64,000 nt of DNA from Naematelia aurantialba (GCA_021527695.1 JAKFAO010000004.1:909001-973000); one strand, 5' to 3'. Shown: positions 33,501 through 47,292, counted from the stretch's first letter. A program made the numbers and translations. Notes: a model not told the origin generated them from the letters alone.

Positions 33501-34266
33501 AAGAAAATTTGGTTGTCTTCAGTCCTGACTGTCGATCGCCATTTACATCCTCTGAGATAGTTCCCTCGTCCCCTCCCAGCTCGACCGAGAAGCCTTCAGA
33601 GACCGAGGAGCCTTCAGAGACCGAGGAGCCTTCAGAGCCCTGTTCTGAAGGCACGGCGGCATCGTAAGGAATTGGTCGAGCTGATTCTCGCTTCCCTGCA
33701 CCCTCTGGACGTGCATCGCGACTACGGTTGTTTGGGCCTGAACGAGCAGCACCGGGTCTAGCCCCGTTCGCAGCACCGTCCGTAGGCCCATCTCGACCTC
33801 TGTTCGTTTTGCGGAGTCCAAAGCCCGAGGCGACGACAGGACCGCGGTGCGGAGGAGCGTCAAACGTAAATGGGGTCCTCTGCTGACGACCCTCGTTTCT
33901 CCTCTGCTGTCCATTGCCTCCATTGAAGTTTCTTGGTCCTCTGTTTCCCTGGTCCCCACTGCTTCCACCTAGACCGAATCCACCGGCTCGAGGGCTGTTG
34001 CTGCCCCTGTTGTCCTTCCGATTTTGGTTGTTGTACCGTGGCTGCCCTGCTTGCCGATTCTGGTCGGTCGCACCTCGCCTTGACGGTTGACCGGTGTTGG
34101 TCGACGAGGTAGAACCCCTGTCCCGGACGGGGGATCGACTGGGTCCGGGTCCGTCCCAGACCGCCGAGGAGGTTGCAAAGGTCCGGGCAGCTGTGAAGGG
34201 CACACAGATCTGAAAGGAGTGCGCTCTTCCCTTGCATTGTCTGCAGTAGCTCGCTAGACTCGCCAT
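30550..34266 (-). CDS. IFM1: Mitochondrial translation initiation factor IF-2
   Basis: GTPase that places initiator tRNA on the mitochondrial ribosome. The start at 34266 gives MASLASYCRQCKGRAHSFQI and AARTFATSS, a mitochondrial leader, followed by a Gly/Arg/Asn/Gln-rich linker. The GTPase domain shows SITIMGHVDHGKTTLLDALR (G1), FLDTPGHAAFTGMRARGA (G3) and VVAINKIDKPGVD (G4). Domain II follows (LESNVDRGRGNIATVLVTRG), then a charged coiled linker, LRLVIKGDVSGTVEAVVGSL and VKIVHTGVGEVSGSDIAMAH (domain III) and the C-terminal domain, ending EIVTIKEFEVPRTL. Introns near the 3' end are long and repeat-filled: 31382-31691 (310 nt) and 30726-31064 (339 nt). The longer open frame upstream starts with a non-ATG codon, so it was not used. 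Confidence 0.93.
30780..30880. repeat. AGAGCAA repeat in IF2 intron
   Basis: Repeated AAAGAGCAAAGAGC units on the plus strand inside the minus-strand gene's intron 30726-31064. Confidence 0.8.
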
Positions 34267-34610
34267 AGCCTCAGCGAAAGCTACTATGCCCAAAGACCAG
34301 AGTAACGAGTACAAACAGCAACAGGACAGACTTTTTCGAAGCCACAAGTCAGATGGCCACGTGGCCTGGTTTCAGGATTTGCTTCCGCTCGCCACTCCGA
34401 TCCTCGCCAAAGAAAAAAAAAGTCCAATCAGCCGGCTTCATGGACGATTCAAAGCATTCGTCGTCCAACACTCAGTCCCACTTGCCTAATCTCCCCTACA
34501 GCCTGGCGTAGACGTCTTACTGCGTCCTGGGATCGCCTCCAGCGACCTCGGTTTTCTCGAGGAGAATTTGCCGTTCCAACTGTCTACCGACCTACCAGCA
34601 GCTCGTCCGC
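34267..34610. promoter_or_regulatory. Divergent promoter IF2 / RNR2
   Basis: 344 bp between two divergent start codons. It contains one CCAAT box (34424-34428) just after an A9 run. I did not see an MCB element (ACGCGT), which often drives RNR genes in yeasts. Confidence 0.4.
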
Positions 34611-36307
34611 ATGAGTCCAGTCCAGCCTCGACCACCCCAACTCCCCTCCATCCCTGCATTACATCGTACCCGCTCGTCATCCCCATCTTCATCCATCTGT
34701 TCGCGGGCGACGAGTATCGACGATATAGCCGACATTGCTAGGATCAACGCCATCCGGCCCCTGTATTACCCCAGCGGCTCGATGGAGAATGCGGTGGAGG
34801 AGTTGCAGATCGATGATCATCACGAGTCGGACAAGCCGTCTGGGAGTAATGGGGACTCAGCACAGAAGAAAGGCGAGGGTGGGAGGAGGAAGTTTCCGGA
34901 AGAGGAAGACGAGGATCTCCTGAGAGAGTCGGATGATCGCTTCGTTCTGTTTCCGATCAAATACCGAGAGGTGAGCCCTTCGACATGGCGATCCCTACGA
35001 GCGAGCTCACGTTACATAGATATGGCAGGCGTACAAAGCCTCTCAGGCATCGTTTTGGACGGCGGAAGAGCTGGATCTAGGCCACGACTTGCACGACTGG
35101 GATGGCAAATTGACGGAGAACGAGCGCTTCTTTATCCTCCGTTCGTCCTTCTTCCTTACCATCTCGACATTGTCACTGACAGTGCGTAGGCATTCTGGCG
35201 TTCTTTGCTGCGTCAGATGGGATTGTAGGCGAGAACATTGTGTCGCAGTTTTCTCTCGATGTGCAGATCGCAGAGGCGAGGGCGTTCTATGCTTTCCAAG
35301 CTATGATGGAGCAGGTTCACTCGGAGACGTACAGCTTGTTGATCGAGACGTACGTACGGGATACCCAGGAGAAGGATTTCTTATTCCGCGGCATGGAGAA
35401 CAGTCAGTCGAGAGAATGTGTTCCTGGGCGCAAATGCTGACGCGAGCAGTACCTTGCGTCAGGAAAAAGGCTGATTGGGCTTTGAAGTATATCACTCCAG
35501 AACTGGTATGTCTGTGCCAGATAGTCTGTGTCCTTACTGATTACTCTCAGCCATTCCGAATACGTCTCGTCGCCTTTGCCTGTGTGGAGGGCATCTTCTT
35601 CTCTGGTTCTTTTGCTGCAATATTCTGGCTCAAGAAACGAGGATTGATGCCGGGATTGACGTTCTCCAACGAGCTCATCTCACGTGACGAGGGGACACAT
35701 ACGGTCTGTCCCTCCAACTAAGAGGAATCGAGTACTGACCCTTCACTAGGACTTTGCTTGCCTCGTCAGTCTATTTCGGCAGTATACGTTGTGGCTCTTC
35801 TGACACTCATCACGTGTAGCTGTATAACCATCTTCGGCACCAGTGTTCGGAACAAGATGTGCACGATATCGTATCCGAGGCGGTCGTGATCGAAAAGGAG
35901 TTCCTTACCGATGCTCTGCCATGCGCATTGATAGGCATCAATGCGGCGGTGAGTCATGTTTCTGTTTCAGAATGGTAGACAATGCTGACAACGAGACGCA
36001 GCTCATGAGACAATATATCGAATTTGTCGCAGACCGACTGGTGGTCGCCCTGGGCTGTTCCAAGATCTACAACGCCACAAATCCATTCGACTGGATGGAG
36101 CTGATTTCTCTCCAGGGCAAAGCAAGTGAGTTGTCGACATGACTCTGTTTCCCAGCGCTGACTAGGTTGGCAGATTTCTTCGAGTCCCGAGTATCCTCGT
36201 ACCAAAAAGCAAATGTCTCGCGTTCCGGAACACCGGCAGTGCCATATGCCGATCAGGATGAAGTTCCGTTATCACGACGAGTTTTCCGGACAGATGCAGC
36301 CTTTTGA
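34611..36307 (+). CDS. RNR2: Ribonucleotide reductase small subunit (R2)
   Basis: Provides the diiron-tyrosyl radical used to make deoxyribonucleotides. The variable N-terminus (~100 residues, acidic) leads into [87 protein letters not shown] and [14 protein letters not shown]. The radical tyrosine is expected in FYAFQ, and iron ligands in the EARAF, EQVH and later [10 protein letters not shown] motifs. It ends with [40 protein letters not shown] and [13 protein letters not shown]. The last residues are VFRTDAAF, where the R1-binding tail of relatives usually has an acid before the final Phe. About nine exons with 50-60 nt introns. Confidence 0.95.
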
Positions 36308-36422
36308 GCCTGTCGAACCATTCACCTCTCATTGTAACCATCGTGTAGCAGACCATAGCTCACCCTCCCAAATGCATTGTAGCAATAGCACCCAGTATCA
36401 ATATACACTCTCTCAGAAATGC

Positions 36423-36430
36423 TGACGTCA
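36423..36430 (+). promoter_or_regulatory. CRE-like palindrome TGACGTCA
   Basis: A perfect 8-bp ATF/CREB site 187 bp before the aspartic protease ATG, in the 309-bp gap after RNR2. In fungi such sites bind bZIP factors (Atf1/Sko1/Hac1 types). Function here is inferred only. Confidence 0.45.
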
Positions 36431-36616
36431 CGGTCGTCTTGCCGCAACCGGATAACCCCCTCTCTGATTACCCGATTCGGCAATTCGCATCCAAACCCAT
36501 CATCATCTTGCCCAGCCCCTTTTTAATCTCAACGAGCTGTCACTTCCGCATCCTTCGTCCCCATCTCCCTCTGCTTGCACCTGTGCTGCTCTTCACTCTT
36601 TCCATAGCGACCAGAC

Positions 36617-38177
<1,561 letters not shown>

Positions 38178-39333
38178 TCTCTCAGTCCGCTCTTGGCAGG
38201 ACGAAGATAAGCGTGGAAGCGAGGTGGAATCGGAGGTAGAGCCGGAGGTAGAGGTGAAGGAAGCTGGGCAGTTGCGGTCGAACGCGCGGTCGCACAGACT
38301 AGTACGGACGGAAGAGTGACGTGGGCCGGAGTAGTGGCCTGGCCTGGTGGAGGCGAGGCGAGGCGAGACACGGGTGGGGCGGATCGAATGGCCTGACTGC
38401 TGGGCGTCTGGCGTTGTGTGGGGCGTGGCGCGACAAATGTGAATATTCCTGTATATCGTAGCAAATCGAGAGACATGCGCACACTCGTAGATCCAATGCA
38501 CACTGAGCATCAGCGTTGGGGTTCTGGCGGTGCGATGGCTTTGCTGTCTAGCATCGATTTCACCGCACTGTGTCGCCCACTTCTCATACCGCTTTGCCGA
38601 GACGCCTTGACAAGCACGGAGCGCAGTCGGAGAAGTATCACATGCATGGTATCGTGTGCGCTGACTCGAGTGACCCAAGACGTATGAGATACAATACCAG
38701 ATCCGTGCCAGCTGTCTGTCCCTATGCCGATGCCTATGCCTATGCCTATGCCTCGTGCATCCTTCTCTGCCCCTACCCCTACTCGTACTCGTACACGTAC
38801 GCGCACGTCCTCTCCTCACGTTTCCTCGCCCTCCCCTTACGTTTCCTCGCTCTCCTACACCCACGCCCACACCAACCCCACACCCACGCCCACGCCAATC
38901 AACGGCTACGCGAAACCCCCCTCCCCGCCCCCGCCTCTCAGACGGAACTATGATACCAACAACTCGGTTTACTTATAGTGACAACGACAACTCTGGCTAC
39001 ACCTACATGTCGGAATTTTGAATCGAACTGGCGTACACGGTGACGACCAAACTCGACGACCAGCCTCCCCCCCCTCACACACACCCACGGCACGCCCACG
39101 CTTGCCGCGCCCCGCATATCGACGTCGACTCTTAGCTGGACCCAGCTGGTTCTCATGTTCACGCGACCGTAAACCAGACCTAACACGAGTCCAACGGCAC
39201 GAGCCCACGGCTTGAACCCGAGGTATGAACCCATGGCACGAGTCCACGGCACGTTTAGCACGGCACGAGTCCACGGCACGAGTCCACGGCACGAGTCCAC
39301 GGCACGAGTCCACGGCACGAGTCAGCGGCCTCG
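38178..39333. other. Convergent intergenic region with simple repeats
   Basis: 1.16 kb between the protease and FHL1-like gene stops. It holds CCTATG hexamers (38728-38755), a CGTACTCGTAC tract (38775-38805) and a 13-bp array listed below. No gene was recognised. Confidence 0.65.
39259..39323 (+). repeat. 13-bp tandem array (CACGGCACGAGTC), five copies
   Basis: Five perfect consecutive copies, with diverged copies upstream to about 39190. It ends 10 bp before the stop codon of the minus-strand FHL1-like gene, so it lies in its 3' flank. Confidence 0.95.
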
Positions 39334-42300
39334 CTACGCACCGCCCGCCTCGAGCTTTGGCTTTTTAAGCTCCTCGCTCACCCCCGCACCGGGCCCGGGG
39401 TCGTCGAGTCTGCGCTTCATCGCATTCGCAGCTGCGGAATTCGGCGCTGCCGTCGCCACGCCCGTCGGAAGCCCGGAGCCCGGTTTCGCCTGTCCCGTCG
39501 ACATCGACACAGGGGCGGACGCCGCCGTAGACGCAGGTGTCACGAGCCCCGTTGCCGGCGCGGGAGAGGGCCCCGGCGACGGCGACGGCGACGGTTTCTT
39601 CTTCTCCGGCAGCGGGTTGGGGACCTTGCCCGTTGCCCATATCCGTTCGGCCACGCGGAGGTCGATGTCGACCCCGACCTTGCGGATGTACATGAGCAGC
39701 GCGGACGCGTGCGGCCCAACGGTGTTCACGTCGCCCTTGGCGTTGGCGACCTCTGCAATCATGCTGATCACTTTCGTGAGCGTCGCGCCGGGCGGCGCTG
39801 GGCCGGGAAGGCTCCGCGCCACAGGCGGTTTCACAGCACCGCCCGGCGCGCCAGGTGTGGCCGGTCGGACCGCAGGATGAGGGGCGTTGGCCGGCGCAGG
39901 AGCAGGTGAGGCAGGTTTGGCGGCGGGCGCAGCTGTGTGGGGTGGATGGAGAGGGCGTGGAGCCAACGGTTGCGTGCCATTCGTCGGCCGGACGGGGACA
40001 GCACCGGGACCCGCCGAGGGTCTTGGCGCTGAGGCGGGCGTCGTGCCGTTCGCAGTCGTCGGTGTGCTAGCGGGCTTCGCTGCAGGTTTCGCTTTGTTCT
40101 TGTTGTCGACCCAAGCAGAAAGCACGTCGACCGCAGACGCCGCACCAAGCAGCGTCAGCTTGTCCAGGATGTCTTTCGTCAGGTGGCCGAACGTCCCCGT
40201 CTCCAGAACAAGCGTCGTTCCATCGCACACAAATGGCAGCGGTTTGCCGTCGGCGTCCGCGATGGCTATGACCGACTTGGCCCGCATCGCCGGAGTGATG
40301 GCCTGGACGACGACGGCGACCTTGGTCTTGGGCTGTAAGGCGCCCTTGGCATTCACCCCCCTGCCGGGAACAGGTGTCGCGGACGGCGCAGGAGTCGGCC
40401 GCGCGATCGGGCGAACAGCCGGTGCAACCGCCCGCTGCGGCACGGCCGGGCGCGCCGCCATGTCCACGAGGTGGATTTCGGCGGGCTTCTTGGGCTGGCC
40501 ATCCACTCTGACTTGGTCCTTCGTCCGCTTGACCTCGGTCGTCTTGACCTTTCCTTGGCTCTTCTCGGCATCGCGCCGCTGCTTCTCCTCGAATGCCGGG
40601 CCTTCTTCAGGATCAAGAATCCACACAGAGCCCTTGTACTCGGGGTCATCCTCGGGTATCCGGGGGACTTTGAGGAACGCCTTGTTGAGAGACAAGTTGT
40701 GACGAATCGAGTTCTGCCATCCGCCATCGACGTTCATTCGGAACCATTCCCATTCACCGGCGATCCAATTGCACACTTCGCCAAGCGTACCTCGCCCGCG
40801 GGGCAGGCAGGTCAAAGCTCGGTGGATGATGTTGGCAAAGGTCAAGTTGGGCTTTTGCTGTAGCGGCCCGATGAACGGCTGCCCATCGAGACCGATCGGT
40901 GGGCCCGGCGCTGGCCGTGGACCAGAGCCAGAAGGAGGGATGGGAACTTCGACGATCAGATGCCCCGGTCGGCCTGGGGTCTCTCTGAATTCAGTGACGT
41001 AGAACGGTCGTTGAATTTCGGGTGCTGGTGTGGTGCTGGGGCTCGAGCGAACGGCGGGTGAGCCTGCGTGAGATGGTGGACGGATGGCAGTCAGAGGGAT
41101 AGGTTGTGGAGGTCGAGCCCCAGGCGGCAATGGTTGACCTTGAAGAGGTCGGACCACCGGTGTACTCGTGACGGACGGTAAGGGATTGGGTGCCGATGAC
41201 TGAAGAGGACTAGGAGGAACAGCCGCCAATGCAGCTGCAAGTGTCGCCACCGCCTGCATAGGTGGTTCGGAACTGACCTCATCCAGCGCCGCAGCGACAG
41301 CTGCGACTGCCTTTGCCTTCTTCTTCGACTCCTTCTTGGGCGAATCTCCATTGACACCTTTCGTCTTCTTTGACTTGGTGGCGACATTGGACGCGTCATC
41401 GGTGACCGACACCGTACCAGAGTCTTCATCCCCTGCATCTTGCTGAACGACAGTTTTGCTTCCTCGTTTAGTCGGTTGCTTGCCGGTCTGCTTTGTCGGC
41501 CGCTTACCGCCAGCCTTCGGGCGGGAATCGGCGTCGGCGTCGATGTCCTGTATGCTCGCCGCTGTAGACTGCCGCCGCGCCTGTCCAGCCTTCTTGCCCC
41601 GACCATCCGTCTCATCTTTCATCTCTCCTAGTGCTGAGGACAGCTCTGATTGCTCGTCGACGGCCTTGGCTCTCGCTCGGATCTTGATCTTTGGCGGTTT
41701 GACGGGTACTTCCTCTTGCTCCTCCTCCTCTGCCTCATCTTCGTCCCCTTCCTCATCATCTTCATCCTCGTAATCTCCTTCGACGCTACCCTCCTCGCTG
41801 TCACCGCTATTATCCTCGCTATCCTCGTCGGAATCCCATTCTTGCAGCCATTTGCCCTGACCAACACCCTGAATGCCTAACCCGTAGCCGTCTCCCGCCG
41901 CGAACGCATTGAAGGTTGCAGGAACACGTGCTGCCATCGCAGCAGTAGTAGCCGGTCCAGGTCCAGCTTCGCCATAGAACTCGTCATACTTGACTTCCTG
42001 TGCAGGCAGATTGTAAGGCCACGGCAGGTCGTTCACTTCGTATGGCGAGTCGCCGAGCCCATAGTTCTGATACTGCGGCGAGCCGCCGGGAGACGGCGGA
42101 AGGATGAACGAAAAGATTCGCGTGGATATCTGGATCGAGGCACTGTGATCTGCTCAGCATGACAATACTGGCGGAGGCTGCTTACCCCTGGGTCAATGGC
42201 ACGGTAGCTCCCTTGACGAAGAATGCCCCGTTCACCCAAGCTCCATTTCGTCCCATCAACTCCAAGCAAAAGTGGCCCAGATCGGGCACGAATGAAATCT

Positions 42301-43216
42301 TGGCATGATTGCGGGACACAGACTTGAGCGGTCCGAGATCAACGTCGACATGCTCGACCGGGGCTGACGACTTTGCGGGCGGTGGTGGTGGTGCGCCGAG
42401 ATCCTCAAATTCGAAATGTTCTTGCTTGACTTCCTCCGACGCTGCATCCGCCGGGTCGGTCCCGACTCTGCTTTTCTCTTCCAGTACACCCGCCTCCTGC
42501 TCGGCTACTCTGGATGCGTTGTGCTGGTCTTCTGCCGCCGTCGCGGCGGGCGATTTGACTTCTTCGTGCTTTTGCGGGAGGAGACTCTTGGCGTCGTTTG
42601 TCGGTTCAGAGTGAGACGCCCAGTCTGCCGAGTGTCCGTCAGACGGAGATCCGCCGTTTACCAAAATGTGCTCGGAGGAACCGTCGTCGAATGGCACCCT
42701 CTGAGAGGGGAATAGCATATGTTCGGGGTGGTCAGAGGACTGCAAGGCGGACTCGTCGTCGTGGAGTGGTGGAATATTTGGGGCCGGAGGCGAAGTTATA
42801 GCTGGAGGTGGCGCCGTTCGTTCCTAAACGTCGGTCATATTAGCAACCCGGCTCCTGTTAGTCTCACGTCCTCGTGCTTCTTTCCTCCGCCACTCTCGCA
42901 ACCTCTCTGTCCTCCTCTGCAGCCCTGACGCCCATCGCGAGACGCTCCCGCTTTCGGTTCAGAGTGAAACCATATTGACATTGCAGACGAGTGACATGGA
43001 CTTGTTTTCTTTCCCGAGACGTGGACTCACACAGTTCCGGCCAATGACCACGGTGGTAGTTTGGACATAGTAGCTGAATCCCGTCTCCTCGTCGCCAAAC
43101 TGCAGCTTGTAGTATGCCGAGCGGGGCTCGGTCTTGCTCCTGTCCACTGGCAGCGCCGCTAGCGACGGGACGGGCGGGTCCCGGGTCTCGTACGGCGCCT
43201 CATGGCTCGACAACAT
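39334..43216 (-). CDS. FHL1: FHL1-like transcription factor (FHA plus forkhead)
   Basis: Nuclear regulator of the Fhl1 class, which controls ribosomal protein genes in yeasts. The FHA domain is split by introns: YYKLQFGDEETGFSYYVQTT, TVVIGRN, then after a Pro/acidic insertion of about 120 residues SVSRNHAKISF, LELMGRNGAWVNG and IQISTRIFSFILP. A long acidic and Lys/Pro-rich linker follows. The forkhead domain reads KPNLTFANIIHRALTCLPRG, LGEVCNWIAGEWEWFRMNVD, GGWQNSIRHNLSLNKAFLKV and YKGSVWILDPEEG. The Ala/Pro-rich C-terminus contains a second ordered-looking block (ALLMYIRKVGVDIDLRVAER). Most of the protein (to about 42170) is one exon. The first ATG at 43216 (MLSSHEAPYE) precedes the FHA directly; an upstream exon is not excluded. 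Confidence 0.9.
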
Positions 43217-43710
43217 GAACCGGCGAGAAGACGTTGTCGACCAGTCCTGACAAGGCGGTCGACTACGCCGTTTTCAGAATCGATGCGGTCGGCGAGGCTG
43301 CTTCGTGTCGCGGTCGCCGTGATCAGCGAGCAGGACACCTCGGCGGTCCGTCCCAAGACTGCGCGTCGAGCAAAGCTGCGAGGGGTTGTGTAGAGCTAAA
43401 CACCCCCACGATTGTATGAGGATACCGACAGAAAGAAAGAAAGGACACCAAGGAAAGAACGGATCAACAGTGAAAAGCTTCCGTCTCAGGCAAAACCGCC
43501 AGGCAAAAATTGTTTTCAAAAACGAACCCTGAATCGCGGGGCACCACACTTTTGGCCAGTACTCCTTCCGGTAATACCCCGTCTGGCGAGATTGGGAATC
43601 CGATAATATGCATGGGTACAGAGGGCAGACCACGGGCAGAGAGACTATGCACAACAAGGTAGACATCTACTGGCAGCATGGCGGCAGGATTGGGTGGAAA
43701 TGTCCACATC
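43217..43710. other. Spacer, promoter of the FHL1-like gene
   Basis: 494 bp between two minus-strand genes. The minus-strand open frame at 43464-43709 has no recognisable motif and abuts the neighbour's stop, so I do not call it. Confidence 0.55.
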
Positions 43711-45198
43711 TTAGTGAGAAGTCCGACGACGACGGAACCCGAAATCTTTCAAAAGAGGTTCGAGCCACTCGTGCTTGACATTGTCGAGGTTGGCCAGCTT
43801 GCCCTCTTTCCTCGTGGCTCTCATCATGGCGGCTTTGGAATGATGGTTGAGATGAGCATAGCTGTCGAGACCCTGCTTGCGATCTTCGAAATAGTCCAGG
43901 ATGTTGACGTGCGCCTCGGACTTGAGCAGCCGGCGAGCCTGATTCAGGGTTTGGGGCAAGGGAGGAAGCCTGGGCCGAGGAGTCGGCGTACGAGACGGCG
44001 TAGGCGTCGGTGATCGGGATTCTGATCGAGGCGAGTCGCTTCGTTGTAGCGCACGGGAGGGACGAGCTGAAGGGCTGTCTGGATGATTGTCCTCGAGAGA
44101 TGAAGGGCTGTTGTCCTCGAGAGATGAAGAGCTGTTGTCCTCGAGCTCAACGAGGCCAAGCTAAAGGAGGTCAGAACAGCTCTCTTAGAATGACTGGCAG
44201 TCTCACCTCTACACACAGAGCTTGCCACAGCCTGAGTTTGTTTGCCTTGTCGCGAGCGAACAGTTCCAAGTCCTTTGTGAACCTAACCTTGTCAGCTTTG
44301 GCGACACAGTGACTCACGCATCGATGTGGTACTTTGCGTCCTCGGAGCTCATGATGCTACTGGGAGGTCCAGAGACATGGCCCGAATGTGAGGTGCCTGC
44401 TTCCGCCGAGCCAGTCCCCAGAGCTGACAGAGCATCCACTTCTTCCTCATCGTCGTCGTCGTTAAACTCCTCGTCCAGTAGCCTAGACGCGCCGTCTTCG
44501 GAATACTCGTCGTCGTCACAGTCACCAGAGACTGGAGATCGAGACAACTGCGACACCGAGGCGGAGGTCGGGGGTGATGCGACCAGACGTCGGCGAGGAG
44601 TGTTGGGAATAATCTCATCCTCCACCGCCAGGGCATCGCGTAGCTGTCCTCGTTCTGCCCTTTCATGCACTTTCTTGCCTCCGCGTCTCGTCTTATGCCC
44701 CTTGCGCACCAGTGCCCCATCATCACTCGATGGAGCTGAGCTTTCAGTTTTCCGAGCCTGGGAAAGTCTGGGCGATGGTGCTGGTGAGGAAGCGGTTTCC
44801 CGACGAGTTGCAGGCTTGGCCTTTCGCGGAGTCTCGTCATTCACGCCAAGTATATCATCCACCGCCGCCGCTTCTCTCTCCCTCAACCATCTCGCCCTGG
44901 CACGCCGCCTGGCGCTTTTGCTTGGGCCAGCTCTGACAGAGGTACCACCCCCGGCGGCCGATGCGCCAGCTCTGCTGTCGTCACTGCTGCTCGTGGAACC
45001 TGTACTGCTGATACCGCGACTGCCGAGCCGACCGGTGCCCAGGGGGTAACGGGAGCCATGTCCTAGATCCGAGAAGGATATCGACAGGGCACCGAGGGAC
45101 GAGATGAGCGAGTAATCGGACAGCTCTGGATCGTCATGATCGCCTCGGTCGTCAAGATGCACAGAAGAACCAGAGCTCGAGAACGCCGTGGTCACCAT
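43711..45198 (-). CDS. Unrecognised fungal protein with a helical C-terminal core
   Basis: No named family recognised. Exon 1 (MVTTAFSSSGSSVHLDDRGD onward) is disordered, with a basic patch ARRRARARWLREREAAAVDD and acidic runs. Exon 2 encodes FTKDLELFARDKANKLRLWQ followed by ALCVE; exon 3 continues LGLVELED, a Ser/Pro/Arg linker with three ED-N-S repeats, then LPQTLNQARRLLKSEAHVNI, LDYFEDRKQGLDSYAHLNHH and LDNVKHEWLEPLLKDFGF. The two introns are canonical and keep frame. The ordered blocks look conserved (they resemble fungal proteins with a KxRLWQALCVELGL motif), suggesting a protein-interaction domain; this is inference. About 450 residues. The start could lie upstream, since the frame stays open. 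Confidence 0.75.
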
Positions 45199-45852
45199 CA
45201 CGATAGCCGTATCCGCGATATCTCTGATGGTTGAGAGATGTAAACAAAGCTCAGAATCGGTGGAATCGCGTGATGGTGATTCGATAGTAGCGGGTGCTGA
45301 GTGTTGTGGTCTATACGGGGAGATGTATATGGGGTACAGCGAGATATGAGAGATGCAAAGACAGCTGAGGTCAAGGCAATGGAGAAGAAAAGGCGCCAGC
45401 CATCGGCAGGGTGCACAGTCGCAAAGTGAGACAGCAAGGGAAACGGGGGGACAGGGGCTAGGTTTCCCACGCTGGCTCTGATGGTGTAACGGTCCGTGCG
45501 CGGTGTGGTGATTCGTAGACCACAATACTAGGCAGCGCAGGGTATGGACAGCAGGTTTACGACGAGCCACGCATCGATGCACTCGTGGTCACTTGGATGT
45601 GTATATTTGCGAGGAGCGTCACCTGTCAACTCTGCCGACGTTGCAAAGGAGTATGGGTCCATCCCAACCGTCTCCAGGCAATTACCCGTTGCCACCCTTT
45701 CAGACCTGGCTCGGCCCAACAAGCTCCCATCGCGTCTCAGCACCTCTCAACGTCTTCCCGTTTCTTTCCTCTCTATTCCCTATTTGTTTCTTACCCCTCT
45801 CTGTACTTGCTCGCTGGTCGAAGCTGTGTTCTTGTACCTGCTTTCATCTTCC
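45199..45852. other. Divergent promoter region
   Basis: 654 bp between divergent genes. Open frames through it are continuations of the flanking first exons and lack motifs. Confidence 0.5.
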
Positions 45853-47154
45853 GAATGCGGTTGCTGGCGATCGTGCTCTTCTTCACTTTCTTCCCTTTCG
45901 CCACACCTTCGTTCCTTTCCTCCTCTGGTGGAAAACTTCGGAAGCGGGATGCTGAGTCGACCGCGCTTTCTATCGAGGAGGCCGGACCCCAGGTTTACAG
46001 CAGAACCACCATCTTCGTTCCTCTCCCGCTCCTCCAAAGTATGGAGCAGCGCCCTCTCGGCTCTGCGTCACAGAAAACCTGTAGGCGGCGGGACAGACGA
46101 GTCCCTCGACAGCCTTCTCCCCAGAAACTCCGGCTGGAACCGTCCTTCATGAAGCGCGGATCAGGTACCACCATGCGTGGAAGAAGATCCGCGCAGGCGG
46201 GGGAGCCGATGATGATTGAAGTTATGCAGAGTAGCTCGAGCATACTTACGTGAGTGCAGCGCGCCGTCTACCGAGCGCTGGGCCTGATGAGCAGCTCATT
46301 GGGGAACATGACGACAGTGTGCCTTGTGCCGGTTAGCGACCCGTCCAGTCAGTTCTGCCAAACCCTGCTGGACGGGGTGGTTTTGGGCAGTGGCGAGGTC
46401 GGGAACAGCGCCTCGGCTTCTTCCTCCTCCACGAGTGCGGCGACGGCTAGCGGTGTGGCTACGAGTACTACCACTGAGACCGTGTCCACGGCAAGCAGCG
46501 CACCCCAGAGTGCGATACCCACAGGCGGGTTGGCATCGTTCTCGGATGCAGGTGCCACCAGCATCACCACAAGCGCAACCAGCGGATCCACGAGCCCTTC
46601 TACCGCCTCTCTTTCCCGGTCTCCATCCAGCCTGCCTGCTACGTCGTCGTCAATTGTGAGCAGCAAGCTCGAACCTCAGCTCGTCAGCTAAATTTACCTA
46701 GTCGAGCGACGCCGTCGTCGGTCCGACTAGCTCCACCGTCTCTGTCCAAGCCGCCAACGCCAACGCATCGCCTTCAGTCAGTCGTAACCTCGCAATCTCG
46801 CCTGGACCCTCATCTCTCCGTGCCCTGCTGTGTCGCTGATGAATTTATTCAGACCGCCCCGATACCGGGACAAAAGCTCCAGGTCCTGCCCATCGGATTG
46901 GGCATAGTGGGCGGTGAGCAGCCATCCCGACCTGTGCTAGCATCTGTGCCAGCATCTATTTAGCCGCCGATTAGCTGTTAGCTGATATTCGGCGTACAGG
47001 CCTCGCGGCGATTACTCTCGCTGTGGTCGGGTACGTCCTGTACGAGCGCAGGCAGTACCGATTCCAGTTCCGACGACGTAAGCGGGAAGAGGAGAAGAGC
47101 ACTGGCGGCGGCGGTCTGGCCGAGCAAGGCGCCGCCATGGGAACTTATGTATGA
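45853..47154 (+). CDS. Ser/Thr-rich single-pass membrane protein
   Basis: Type I membrane protein of unknown role. The N-terminus MRLLAIVLFFTFFPFATPSF is a signal peptide. After a splice at 46250 (AC|gtgagt to cag|CTC) comes SLGNMTTVCLVPVSDPSSQF and CQTLLDGVVLGSGEVG, then about 100 residues of Ser/Thr/Ala, probably O-glycosylated. An intron removes the in-frame TAA at 46690. After another intron, TAPIPGQKLQVLPIGLGIVG joins GLAAITLAVVGYVLYERRQY, a membrane helix followed by the basic stretch RFQFRRRKREEEK. The tail ends GAAMGTYV. The organisation (signal, Cys-containing head, Ser/Thr stalk, helix, short basic tail) resembles wall sensors, but no WSC domain is seen. The part 45990-46230 has ambiguous frame and may hide an intron. 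Confidence 0.65.
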
Positions 47155-47292
47155 ATGCTGCATGTATGGAGGTTGAATGCTGTTACACTGCAGTTTGCAG
47201 CTGGTACAATGGGATCTTACAGGGCCATTCCTAGACACGATGGACCCTCTCTAGCTTGATGGCCTCCAGCTGACTGATGCAAGCAGGACCAT

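Noticed and set aside
43464..43709. Minus-strand frame between FHL1-like gene and its neighbour
   Set aside because: No motif, and it would have to fit between a stop codon and a promoter.
46690..46692. Premature TAA in the Ser/Thr-rich membrane protein
   Set aside because: It lies in a short canonical intron (GTGAGC to CCTAG) and the frame continues after splicing.
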